This document shows, piece by piece, positions 34,701 through 44,551 of a stretch of DNA of 64,000 bases. The notes under the pieces are model-generated. The model had not been told where the DNA came from, searched no databases, and saw only the letters and a program-made list of their open reading frames with translations. Each line of letters begins with the position of its first letter. Position 1 is the stretch's first letter. The translations under genes were made by a program, and so were the position numbers. This DNA comes from Phaffia rhodozyma (Eukaryota > Basidiomycota > Tremellomycetes > Cystofilobasidiales > Mrakiaceae): the NCBI GenBank assembly GCA_014706385.1, contig JACGZH010000007.1:1247501-1311500 (forward strand), given 5' to 3'.

Positions 34701-37329
34701 TCGTACATTCAGCCTTGGTCGTCTGGTTTAAAATCTTCTAAACTCTCTTTTCGTTCTATTTATGATACAGTTCCTCCCAACACTGCTCCTGAATCAACTT
34801 CGGCATCAGTCTCTGCCTCACAGGTCAACCGGGGAGGTTTGACATTGTCCTTCCGATCTCCAAACTCATCGTCTACCGACGCTTCCAATGCTGAAGTTTT
34901 GCCAGCTAGCAAACCTGCGACTGATGAGGAGCAGGTCCGAGCGATCTACAACAGTTTCTCCTTTGCTTCTCTGTGGCAGAAATTAAGCAATTGCCTAGCA
35001 ATCGTTGAGGAGAAGCCAGAACTGGTTGACGTAGCGACTGTGCTCCTCCCCGTGGTCGAGTCGCTCATGGTTGTCTGCAAATATGCTGGTCAAAAACCGA
35101 ATGGCGAGAGGGCTGCCACAGGTCCTCTGTCCCCCCGATCTCCCTCCGATACCGCCGACTCAGCTTCTGATGATGTTTTCTTGAAATTCACTGATGCTCA
35201 TCGAAAGATCCTCAACGTTATCGTTCGAAACAACCCAGCCTTGATGAGTGGTTCCTTTGCTCTTCTGGTGGAGAACCCCAAGGTCCTTGAGTTCGACAAC
35301 AAGCGAAGTTATTTCACTCAACAGCTCAGAAGACGCCCTCACCGAGACCATGGAGGAACACTTCAGGTCTCCGTTCGACGAGATCATGTGTTTGAAGACT
35401 CTTTCAGCAAGTTCCAAAGATGGAGTGCGGATCAAATCAAGTTCGGGAAGCTGAGCTGTAAATTCTGGGATGAGGAAGGTGTCGATGCTGGAGGTGTGGC
35501 ACGTGAATGGTTCTCGTACGTCTGATTTTCTTATACGTAGAATCCTGATCCGTGACTGATGGGTTTGATCCTTTTTACTCCAGTGTCTTGGCCAAGTCTA
35601 TTTTCAACCCTGACTTTGCACTGGTACGTCGTACAACTACTGGACGTCTGTTTTGCCGGAAAGGATATTTACCATTTATTATCATTACTATTATTATGTA
35701 CCTCTAGTTTGAGCCGTCATCGAGTGGCGCCTTGACCTACCAGTTCAACCGATTAAGTTCGGTCAATCCTGATCACTTGGCTTTCTTCCGCTTTGTTGGA
35801 GTTGTATTGGGTTCGTTCTTCCTTCAAGCGTTCGTGTTGAGCAGATGGATACTGACTGAAGTTGTATATTTTGGCACCACAGCCAAAGCCGTTCAAGATG
35901 GCAGGCTTCTTGATGCTCACTTCGTGAGATCTGTGTACCGACAGCTGTTAGGTGCCAAGAATATGGGTCTCCAGGTGAGTCTTCATGAAGCTCACGAACC
36001 GACGATAATCACATATATACTGAACGTTATTCATGGTTTTGACATAGGACCTCGAAATTGTTGATCCATCCTACCACACCAGTCTGAAATGGATGGCCGA
36101 GAATGTAAGCTTTGATCTACAATTCATTCAATTCTTGATACAATCCTCTGACCCACCTGACTCTTTCATAGTCTATCGAAGATATTTTGGAGCTATCGTT
36201 CGCTGTCGAGTCGGATGCTTTCGGAGTTCAGCAGGTGCACGATCTTATTCCTGATGGTCGGAACGTCCCTGTCACAGACGAGTAAGGAAGTTTTTTCCAG
36301 CTTCTTGTATTAAAGTTTGCCTTCTGACCATACTTGTGACTTGGATTCACAGAAACAAGATGGATTACATTCAGAGAATTGTCAACTTCCGCTTGGCTGA
36401 TTCCGTCAAGGATCAGAGCAAAGCGTTTATTGATGGGTTCACATCGTATGTGGTCAAGTCTTGATGTCGTGACTTCTCACTTATTGCCCATCGACTGATA
36501 CCTTGATCTGTTCCTCTTGTTATTTATCACCAGTATCATTCCTCAATCTCTACTACAAATATACGATGCTGGAGAACTCGAGCTTCTCATCTCTGGTCTA
36601 CCTACGATTGATGTAGATGAGTTGAAGAACTCTGTTCAGTTGCATAACTGGCGAAATAGCGATGCGTATGTCCTCTATCAAGTCAGAGTACTTTCTTGGA
36701 GATGATACTGACTATGATTATTTCTGCCATAAAAAAGTGAGATTCAGTGGCTATGGCGAGCCATCCGATCCTTCTCGCAGGCTGAGAGGGCATCATTCCT
36801 TCAATTCACAACCGGTAGTGCTAGGTGAGTGGTCGATGTGCTCTGATTCTTGCGTATGTCCACCAGGGCTCATCGTGTCTTTTTTTTAGAGTCCCGCTTG
36901 GTGGCTTCTCCCAGCTGGTCGGTTCGAACGGCGTTCAACCCGTTCAAGTTCATAGAGCTCATGGCGATCCTGATCGTATCCCTACATCTCGTGTGTATGC
37001 TTCTTATCTCTGTGGTATATGACTGTATACTGATCAGTTCTGCCCTCTTCATGATAGATACCTGTTTCAATCAGTTAGATTTGGGATCATACTGTATGTT
37101 GATACTCCCTTCCTCAGAACTCTCCATCTGCACATGGTAGCTGACAATCTTCTCATTACTACTTTGTATAATTAGCTTCGTATGATGCATTGCGTGATAA
37201 GCTTCTCCTTGCAATCACTGAGGGAGCTACCGGTTTTGGCTGTATGTCTCTTTTCACACCCTCCTTCATCTGAATTAGGTCTTGATGCTCATATGATTTT
37301 CTGTTTTTATCTTTTTCAAAGTCGCTTAA
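22731..37329 (+). CDS. TOM1: Giant HECT-type E3 ubiquitin ligase (Tom1/HUWE1/Ptr1)
   Basis: A multi-exon gene of 14.6 kb, roughly 4000 residues by estimate. Exon 1 (22731-22769) is short; exon 2 begins HPEIATLI and carries the family segment [19 protein letters not shown]. Armadillo-like DUF908 and DUF913 regions follow (to about 27.5 kb). A UBA domain lies at about 28180-28293 ([10 protein letters not shown]). An extreme Asp/Glu-rich region spans about 30740-31680. Ubiquitin-binding LP-type motifs ([13 protein letters not shown] and [13 protein letters not shown], with degenerate copies) lie at about 32955-33310. The HECT domain runs from about 35300 to the end. The catalytic Cys is in HTCFNQLDL (codon 37063-37065), and the protein ends GFGFA. 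Tom1/HUWE1 ubiquitinates excess histones and unassembled ribosomal proteins, and yeast Tom1 mutants have nuclear export defects. The stop at 37327-37329 lies in an 8-nt last exon. Not every intron was fixed. Confidence 0.95.
28180..28293 (+). other. UBA domain of TOM1
   Basis: It encodes [17 protein letters not shown] followed by Ala/Leu-rich helices ending in AANFLLTN. The MGF loop and the three-helix pattern are those of ubiquitin-associated domains, in the position known for HUWE1-family ligases. Confidence 0.9.
30740..31680 (+). other. Acidic low-complexity exons of TOM1
   Basis: Several short exons encode runs of Asp and Glu (GAT/GAA/GAC repeats) interrupted by short introns. Yeast Tom1 and HUWE1 also carry acidic stretches, implicated in binding basic clients such as histones. 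The reverse-strand open frames here are shadows. Confidence 0.8.
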
Positions 37330-37710
37330 ACCATATACTTTTCTCGATTCGTGTAGCATATTCACTCAAGCTTCTGCTATATCTGTACATCAGATCACTC
37401 AGCTCAGTTTTGTGCAATATTTTCCCAAAATATTTTTTCTTCAAATCAAATCATCGTGTATTTCTGTTTGTTCACAATTTCTATAGAAAATATGTCTGTT
37501 TCTCAATAATGACCAGTGAACGAGACATGTGTACATACTTGGCAGGACAGATTCGAATCGGTCGTTTGCTAGCTGCTTGGCTCACGTGTTCGACCCTATC
37601 GTTCATGGAAGAGAAGATCTCTATCGTTATTCATTACATCATTAAGTCGAAGAGAGAGCAGGACTGGGTGTACGGGTATTGTCAGTTGATGCAGGGAAGG
37701 GAGAAGCCGA
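37330..37710. other. Convergent 3' flanks of TOM1 and the unknown membrane-protein gene
   Basis: AT-rich sequence after the TOM1 stop. A plus-strand frame ending at 37721 overlaps the last minus-strand exon and shows no family features, so it is not called. Confidence 0.45.
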
Positions 37711-38981
37711 TCAAGGATTAGACAGTGCTCGTCTGAGTATGATTAAGATTAGAAGCCAAAAAGTATGTGAGTCCTCGTTTGACACGCTGGCTTGATGGAA
37801 CAGTATTTTCAAGGAGGTGCGAGCGGAACTTACCGACTGAGTAGAGCTCTGATGTTCCGCACAATATCCCGTGTCAAATGAGTTTGGAATTTAAGATGGT
37901 GAACAAAGGATCAAAGAATATATTCAGAGATCGCTGACTAGCAAAAAGATGGACGAAATGAATAAGAAACATACCCTTTAAATCCTCTGACGTCTCCTCT
38001 GAGACCTCCGATCAGGCTGATGACCTCTCTCTCTCCTGGTCCTAAGCCTCCACCCCATGCCCCACCACTCCCCACCGCGCCAGCTCTTTCCAGCTGGTTT
38101 GAGAGACTATACGATCCGTTCGACGATACTCTTGTACTGATGTTTTTCATAGCAAATAAGGACATGACGTAAGAGAGGCTGGAACTCGGCAAGAATTCAT
38201 AGCGAAAGAAGCAGAAAGGAAGATACTTACGTCTTGGAATTGAACAGCAAGCTTTGCGAAACAATCGAAGCGCCGGCTCCTTTTATGGCTCTTAATAATC
38301 CAGTCGGCCGTTCTTTTGGTGCCAACATGAGCAACAGTGCATACAGATCGCCTAAGTCGTCCATTGGAAGTCCAACTGGATCTTTCTCCACAGAAAGTCC
38401 CAGAACAGAGTCCGCTCTGATCAAACTAGATTCATCCTTTCCACTTGAAGCTTCGATTGTCAAGGTATCTGATGGTGCAATCTCGGTCTCGGCCTCCTTG
38501 ACTGATGATACTAATGGTTGAGTAAGTGAATCTGCTGCCAGTGAAGCCTCAATTTCGTTTTGAGATCCTTCTATGAGAAGATTATCGGTCGGTAGAGCGT
38601 TCGAGGGAGAGTTTCGTACGAATCCCACGTCCAGATATCTGTTCAGGCTGATCCGGAGAGAATCTAGGTGAGACACATGTTTCTGGAGGAGAATGTCCCT
38701 TGCCTCACGAGACCTAATCAGGCGAGGAAGTATGATTTTCTATGGAGACGTGTTTGTCATTTCAGTAGTAGAACTCAAGTCAGACTGACGAGCTGATTGA
38801 TACCAGAATTCGGTAGAGAGAGATATGAACAAACTGTGTAGAGGTAAGCAGCGATTGCAGACGATCCCAAGAGCAAGGATAAAAGAAAAGTCACAGTCCG
38901 GAGGAACCTAGGCAAAGGAGACGATGCAAACCGAGTGACTGGATAGTCCCTTGGAGGAAGGATTGGCAAGGGAACATTCAT
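37711..38981 (-). CDS. Single-span membrane protein of unknown function
   Basis: Five exons (38981-38835, 38739-38231, 38136-37975, 37848-37834, 37732-37711) join in frame to 284 residues. After a Pro/Arg-containing start comes one hydrophobic segment of about 20 residues (FLLSLLLGSSAIAAYLYT). A charged helix follows (LIRSREARDILLQKHVSHLD), then an acidic, Ser-rich middle, a Gly-rich patch (GSGGAWGGGLGPGE) and a short basic end. The layout, N-terminal anchor followed by a charged helix, recalls peroxisomal or mitochondrial membrane adaptors, but I recognise no family. Exons 1-3 are well supported by coding character. The last two, 15 and 22 nt, rest only on splice sites and phase, so the C-terminus is uncertain. 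The gene is divergent from MRF1 with 194 nt between starts. Confidence 0.62.
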
Positions 38982-39175
38982 AGCAGAGGATGTCTTGCGA
39001 TGGTGGTCGATGTTTGGAGGAGAGCAGGTAAAGCGAACCCGGCTAAAGGTTCAAGCCGGATGATCTGATCTCAGCCGGTTACTACCCGACTTTTTTGGCC
39101 GGTACACTTCAGCCAAGTTTCATTTTCTTTTCTCCTTCAACTCCATCCGACACTCTTCGATCGATCAGAGGGAAG
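38982..39175. promoter_or_regulatory. Bidirectional promoter, unknown membrane gene / MRF1
   Basis: 194 nt between divergent start codons. The motif GCCGG recurs three times (near 39053, 39073 and 39098), in CCGGATG, CAGCCGGTT and GGCCGGTA contexts. There is no clear TATA box. Confidence 0.45.
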
Positions 39176-40926
39176 ATGTCGAAGCTATGCCTGCTCGGAG
39201 GGGCTATAAGGAACTTGTCTCCACACTGCGCGTCAGTTTATAGGGTTTCCTCGGTTCAATCAACATGCTTTTCGGTTATTCCCTTCAGAACTTTCAACAC
39301 ATCAGGCAGACGGGCATTGTCAAGTTCTGTAGCTCTAAGCTCAGCGATGATCCAGCCGAGTCAATATAAACAACTTATAGATATCACACAAGCTAAAGTG
39401 GAATTGAGAAACAAACTAGCAGCCGAGGTTCGTGTCTAATGCTCTATTTCTCTCCTCAAATCTGTCCTGTTGAGCGCGCTGTTCGACTGACCACATCTGG
39501 TGAGATACCCTTCTCACTTGAGTTCAGCTAGAGGCAACCTCAGACCAAGCAACTATCATCAAACTTTCCAAGAAGATAAAGCAGTTGGATCCCGTGTTCG
39601 ACAAGTGGCAGGAATATACTCAATTGGCTTCCGTAAGATCTGTGTCTCTGCTTAGCTCTTTGCTCACGGACTTTTAGACTAACACCCTCTCTCATGTGTG
39701 TGTCTACAAAGGCTTTACAAGAATCTATTCCTTTGCTCTCTGATCCGGATCCATCGCTTCGTGAAATGGCCAAAGATGAAATTCAGTCGCTCGAAGCTTC
39801 TCAAATTGAACTCATATCTCAGACTCTTCCCACGCTTCTCCTACCTCCAGCTGCTAGTTCGTCTTTATCTTGCATGGTAGAGCTCAAAGCTGGACAAGGT
39901 GGAGAAGAAGCTTTCTTATTCACCTACGAAGTTGCTCAGATGTATATCCGGTACGCTCAAAAGATGGGTTGGAAGATCAGTATGATCAGTCAGTCCCAGA
40001 TATCGGTCGAAGGTGGACAAGGGTATCGGGATTGTCAACTAGAGATCACGGGCGAAGGCGCGTTTGGCAAATTGAGGTGGGAGAGTGGGGTTCATAGGGT
40101 TCAAAGGGTACCGGCCACCGAGAGTAAAGGTCGGACACATACAAGTACAATTGCAGTGATCTGTTTGCCGATAGAGGAAAACCCGGCAGAAGATGACCTT
40201 TCTTATGTCAACGAGAAGGAGGTCAGGACAGACGTGTTACGGGCTTCGGGAGCTGGTGGTCAGGTATGTTCTATCGTTCACTCACGCGTCTTTCGAGACT
40301 CATGCTACGGATGTGTCTTTACTCATCTTGAAATTTCATAACCCTTCCCAAAATGTACCCAAATTTTGAGTAGCATGTAAACACTACAGAATCTGCCGTT
40401 CGGCTGACCCATCTACCGACCGGCATCACTGTCAACATGCAAGATGGGAGATCTCAGCATCAAGTCAGTTCGACTTCTTCCCTTTCTTTGAGTAGATGAT
40501 TTTTTACTAACATTTTGTTTGGTCAAATGATAGAATCGAGAAAAGGCTTGGACTATTCTTCGTGGGAGACTGTACGCTCATCGACTGGCGATCAAGCAAG
40601 AGGAAGACCGAAAGACTCGAAGTGCGCTAATCCCGGGGATGAGTCGATCGGACAAGATCCGAACATATAACTTTCCCCAAGTTTGTCTCCCTTTCTCTTT
40701 CTCTTTACAGTCATAGTCAGTTCTATGCTGATGTTTGAAGTGTCACATATGTACCTCTTAGGACCGAGTGACAGATCACCGGGTACCCGTGACGATGAAC
40801 AACGTCCCACTCATTCTCTCTGGAGAAGATTTTGAAGAACTCAGCAGTACACTGTCTGACTGGTATCTTGGCAAAAGACTAGAAGGCCTGCTGGTTGGTG
40901 AGGAGTTTAACGCCGATGATTCATGA
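39176..40926 (+). CDS. MRF1: Mitochondrial peptide chain release factor 1
   Basis: Six exons (39176-39427, 39528-39632, 39712-40263, 40374-40463, 40534-40680, 40762-40926) give 436 residues. A basic, Ser-rich N-terminus looks like a mitochondrial presequence. The class I release factor domains follow: an N-terminal coiled coil, then [14 protein letters not shown], the stop-codon recognition loop with the Pro-Ala-Thr tripeptide ([13 protein letters not shown]), and the peptidyl-tRNA hydrolysis motif GGQ ([18 protein letters not shown]), whose codons straddle the exon 3/4 junction at 40263/40374. PAT marks it as an RF1-type factor reading UAA/UAG in mitochondria. C-terminal RTYNFPQDRVTDHR is also conserved. 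The start is the first in-frame ATG; upstream in-frame sequence has none. Confidence 0.95.
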
Positions 40927-41121
40927 GCATTTCTCTCGATTCAAATGTAATGCTGTACGAACCATTCCCAATTGGGTTGACAAATGCTTGGCAGAAACAT
41001 GCGTTATTATCATTGAGCAGAGAAGTTTCCGTTCGGAATTGACCGATGGCCTGGCCAGTCTTGAAAGAATCAAATCGGGGTCAAGTTTCCTATCATCCAT
41101 CACTTCATTTGACCCAGCATC

Positions 41122-42491
41122 ATGAGCTCCTACCTGAATACTTATACTGTTCCCCCAAATGTACTGTACTGTGTTTCTGTATCTAACAAAGTTTGTATTA
41201 AAACTGACTTCGTAACATACCATAATGGCATAATAGGAGACGAGAGAGGTAGATCCTCATAAGGACACGCCCAAGGAGGCGTACGATTTGAATTTCATGT
41301 TTCCTGTGAAGGAGCTTCGGACAGACAAAGTGCTCGTCTGCCCGTTCATTGTACGTTAAGTATTTCGCGGTTTGGCAATTCAAAAAGATGTTGAGCGGGT
41401 TGTAGTCTGATCTGTTCTCATCTTTGTCGTTCGCTCAGCCATCCTTGCATGCTCAATTATATGTCGACGGAACCAACGAGCTGGATGCCGAAGCTACTTT
41501 GTAAGATCGAGTATCATCTTCCATAATGAAAGATTTAGAAGCCGGCGAAAACGAAGACGAACGCACATCGCAACTGACCATGACCATACTGCCATTCTTT
41601 CCTCTGCACAACAAAGCCATTATCTTTCGTGGGGTCCGTTTCCTACTGTTTCGCCCCTGCTCACTTTCTTGGAGAACCTCCGAAGCAACCCTGTTTGTTC
41701 AGCAGCCCTCTTTGCTTCACTTGCGCTTCCTTTGAACGCTCATCCGTATTGATATTCAATTCCATTATCACTTCTCATCGACTAGACTGCTGTGCTTTTC
41801 GCGTTGTTTGATCTGACCCGAGGTCCCGAGCCTGTATTTGCAGGGGTCATGAACTTTTACAATACTTGTCGACGAACCCTGGTGAGTTTGCTCTTCTCTA
41901 CCTTGTCTTACTGTCCTCGTCATCCAGACTGATATCTTGTCTATTGCATGATTACTGATAAACGGTTCGATGCAGTCTCTAGAAATCGGACATGTGATTA
42001 TCTTACCCAAAGTGCGCACTCATGATTTGTTTTGAACTGGTCTCATATTTCTGACACTCGATCAATGTTCTTTATCAATACTCAAGTTCCGAAGAACCCA
42101 TGTGCTTTCCCACGCGTCCGGTCTCCTCATCACTTACTGCATGTCAGCCCCTCCTGAAGGACTAGGTCTCCGCCGAATCCAGTGGACGGTATCTCCTCCA
42201 AACCTGCCTTCTATGAATGCCGCCATTCGAATGGGCTTCAAGCCTGAAGGAGTCATCCGTAATTGCTGGGAGTTTCCATTATGGAAAGGAGGAAATGATG
42301 ATGAGGCCATCAACTCGGCCGAGCGAAGAGCTAGAGTGGAGGATGGATGGAAAATGCAGAGCTTGTGGTCCGAAGGAGTCGAGAGAAAGGACAGAGGGAT
42401 CGCGTCAGACTGTTGGCTTGCGTCCATCACTACTGGAGACTGGGAGTATGGCGATACGAAATCAGTCGTTGAGCGTCAGATGTCTAGATAG
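41122..42491 (+). CDS. GNAT-like N-acetyltransferase, tandem copy 1
   Basis: Seven exons (41122-41160, 41237-41350, 41439-41500, 41617-41692, 41786-41881, 41976-42011, 42087-42491) give 275 residues. The C-terminal half shows a GNAT core of the RimJ/RimL type: an FALFDLTRGPEPVFAGVM strand, LEIGHVIILPKFRRTHVLSHA (motif A region), then QWTVSPPNLPSMNAAIRMGF and EGVIRNCWEF. The LRR(I/V)QWT..P.N..S..AAIRMGFK.EG pattern is typical of these enzymes. Similar fungal proteins are annotated only as acetyltransferases; the substrate is unknown. Exon number, phases and most exon lengths match the downstream copy, showing tandem duplication. Conventional ORF scans miss the first six short exons. Confidence 0.8.
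42348..42482 (+). repeat. 135-nt identical segment, copy A (with 44161-44295)
   Basis: It runs from TGGAAAATGCAGAGC to GAGCGTCAGATG, identical base for base in both GNAT-like genes and in the same orientation, 1813 nt apart. Sequence on either side is only moderately similar. Confidence 0.95.
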
Positions 42492-42938
42492 CAACACGCA
42501 TCTTCTCATGGATAGTAGGGTCTGACTAGGATAGATGATCTTGGTTGGGAGACGAAAAGACTGCCAGGTATTGGTGCTCATGATATATAGCAAAGTGAAG
42601 CATAGGTTGCTGATTTATAATTTTTAGATTGAAGAGCGCTCAATTGACATACAGGTTGAGATGTGAATAGATACAGGGAAAAATCAAGAGAAAAATACGG
42701 ACAAGACACCGTCATCGCTTGTGTGTCATGTACGATTGTTAGAAATATATGGTGCTGTCGTACATCTGTTGATGAAGTAACGTTGATCTACCAGCGATCT
42801 AAACATGTTGATTACCATCGATGAAGATGACTCTACATGGTTTGGAGATGACTCGGAGTAAATTTGGGTATAAAGATTAGCCCGTCCATTTGCTTATCGA
42901 TTTATCAACTTATCAATTCAACCGACATCACATTCAAC
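42492..42938. other. Spacer between the two GNAT-like genes
   Basis: 447 nt with no gene: the 3' flank of copy 1 and the promoter of copy 2. It does not resemble the region upstream of copy 1 beyond the start codon context, so similarity between the copies is largely confined to exons. Confidence 0.5.
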
Positions 42939-44310
42939 ATGAGCTCCTATTTGAACACATTTGTGCTCCCTTCGAATGTACATTATTACATCTTCACTGG
43001 ATCGGTATAGGAAAAACTGACTGACCTCTGTCTCCATTTGAGGAATTGTCCATATAACAGGAGACCAGAGAGGTAGATCCTCACAAGGACACGCCCAAAG
43101 AGGCATACGATCTAAACTTTATGTTCCCTGTGAAGGAGCTTCGGACGGACAAAGTGCTCGTCTGCCCGTTGATAGTATGTCCGAGTTGTCCTGTTTTGAA
43201 GGCCAAAGAAACACACGGATGACTTGCTTATACTGACATCGACGTCACTATTTAGCCATCTCTCCATGCTCAGCTTTACTTCGACGGAACAAGAGAAGGA
43301 GATGTTGAAGCTACTTTGTAAGCAGTTGTATAATCTGTGAAGGAGTCTTGGGGGAGTCACCCGTTGAGAGCGCATGCCACAATTGACCTTGGCTTGAGGA
43401 AACAAATCTTATACGGCACACAGTCAGAGTCTCCGATGGGGCCCATTTTCATCTGTCTCACAGGTTTACGCCCTCCTGGAAGAATATCGACGTGATGCAG
43501 TTCGTAATATATGAGAGAGACCTCATCTCACTCAACACCCTTTATCTACCTGACGCCATTTTGCTTCCTTTTTTCCATGCTGATAGAGTTCAGTGATGTT
43601 CGCGATTTATGACTTGACCAGAGGTCCAGAACCAGAGTTCGCAGGAGTCCTTGGCTTCATGAGAGCCGATAGACGAACCCTTGTATGTGACACCCAACGA
43701 GCTATTTGTTTGTGTTTTGAAAGCTAACGGTTTTGCTCCTCTGATGAATTTTGTAAATGATAAAACAAAACAGTCACTAGAAATCGGGCATGTAGTCACA
43801 TTATCAAAAGTGCGCGCCATGTCTGACACAAGCTTCACCTTCTTGTCACTCGATTTATGTAACTGATCGGTTCATTCATTTTCGTTTTGTCTATTTCAGT
43901 TTCGAAGGACCCATGTCCTTTCCCATGCGTGCGGTCTTGCCATCGCATATTGTCTTTCAGCTCCTCCTGAGGGTCTAGGTCTTCGTCGGGTACAATGGAC
44001 TGCCAGTCCTAGGAATGTTTCTTCGCAAAAGGCCGCCATCCGGATGGGCTTCAAATATGAAGGAATCGTTCGCGGCTTTTACGATTTGCCAAATGGGAAA
44101 AACGGCAATGACGACCAAGCTCTAAATTCCGTTGAAAAGAGGAGTCGAAGGGAAGGACTCTGGAAAATGCAGAGCTTGTGGTCCGAAGGAGTCGAGAGAA
44201 AGGACAGAGGGATCGCGTCAGACTGTTGGCTTGCGTCCATCACTACTGGAGACTGGGAGTATGGCGATACGAAATCAGTCGTTGAGCGTCAGATGATAAG
44301 AGAAACGTAA
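42939..44310 (+). CDS. GNAT-like N-acetyltransferase, tandem copy 2
   Basis: Seven exons (42939-42977, 43061-43174, 43256-43317, 43424-43503, 43594-43682, 43774-43809, 43900-44310) give 276 residues. It parallels copy 1 from end to end: MSSYLNT start, ETREVDPHKDTPKEAYDLNF, FMFPVKELRTDKVLVCP, RWGPFSSVSQVYALLEEYRR, LEIGHVVTLSKFRRTHVLSHA, AAIRMGFKYEGIVRGFYDLP. The middle exons have diverged clearly in protein and even more in introns. The final 135 nt of shared coding sequence (44161-44295) are identical to copy 1, after which the tails differ (IRET against SR). The substrate is unknown. Divergence in the acceptor half of the protein suggests different specificities. Confidence 0.8.
44161..44295 (+). 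repeat. 135-nt identical segment, copy B (with 42348-42482)
   Basis: Second copy of the identical direct repeat, in the last exon of GNAT-like gene 2. Confidence 0.95.
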
Positions 44311-44551
44311 TTTTAGACTCTGTAGATTGTTGTCCTGAAAGAAGTTTTCCGGGTTGCCTCCATCTAGAAAGGTTTTTATCACATGCGTGATCGATGGACT
44401 ACACAATTGTCAGATCACGACAAACAACTGAACATCAAGATCAAACGAAGGGTATACAAGTTTCCAAAAATTCCAAGAGACTACAGCGACATGAAGAGAA
44501 ACACAGTCAAGACTGAAAAGATAAAGAGTGTAGTGGCAAGGAAAAGATATT

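Noticed and set aside
37182..37721. 179-codon plus-strand frame after the HECT domain
   Set aside because: Its start overlaps the penultimate TOM1 exons, the rest is AT-rich flank, and its end lies opposite the last exon of the minus-strand gene. The HECT protein is complete at 37329.
41526..41811. Short ORFs over copy 1 of the GNAT-like gene
   Set aside because: Out-of-frame readings of intron 3, exon 4 and intron 4; the correct frame gives SWGPFPTVSPLLTFLENL, matching copy 2.
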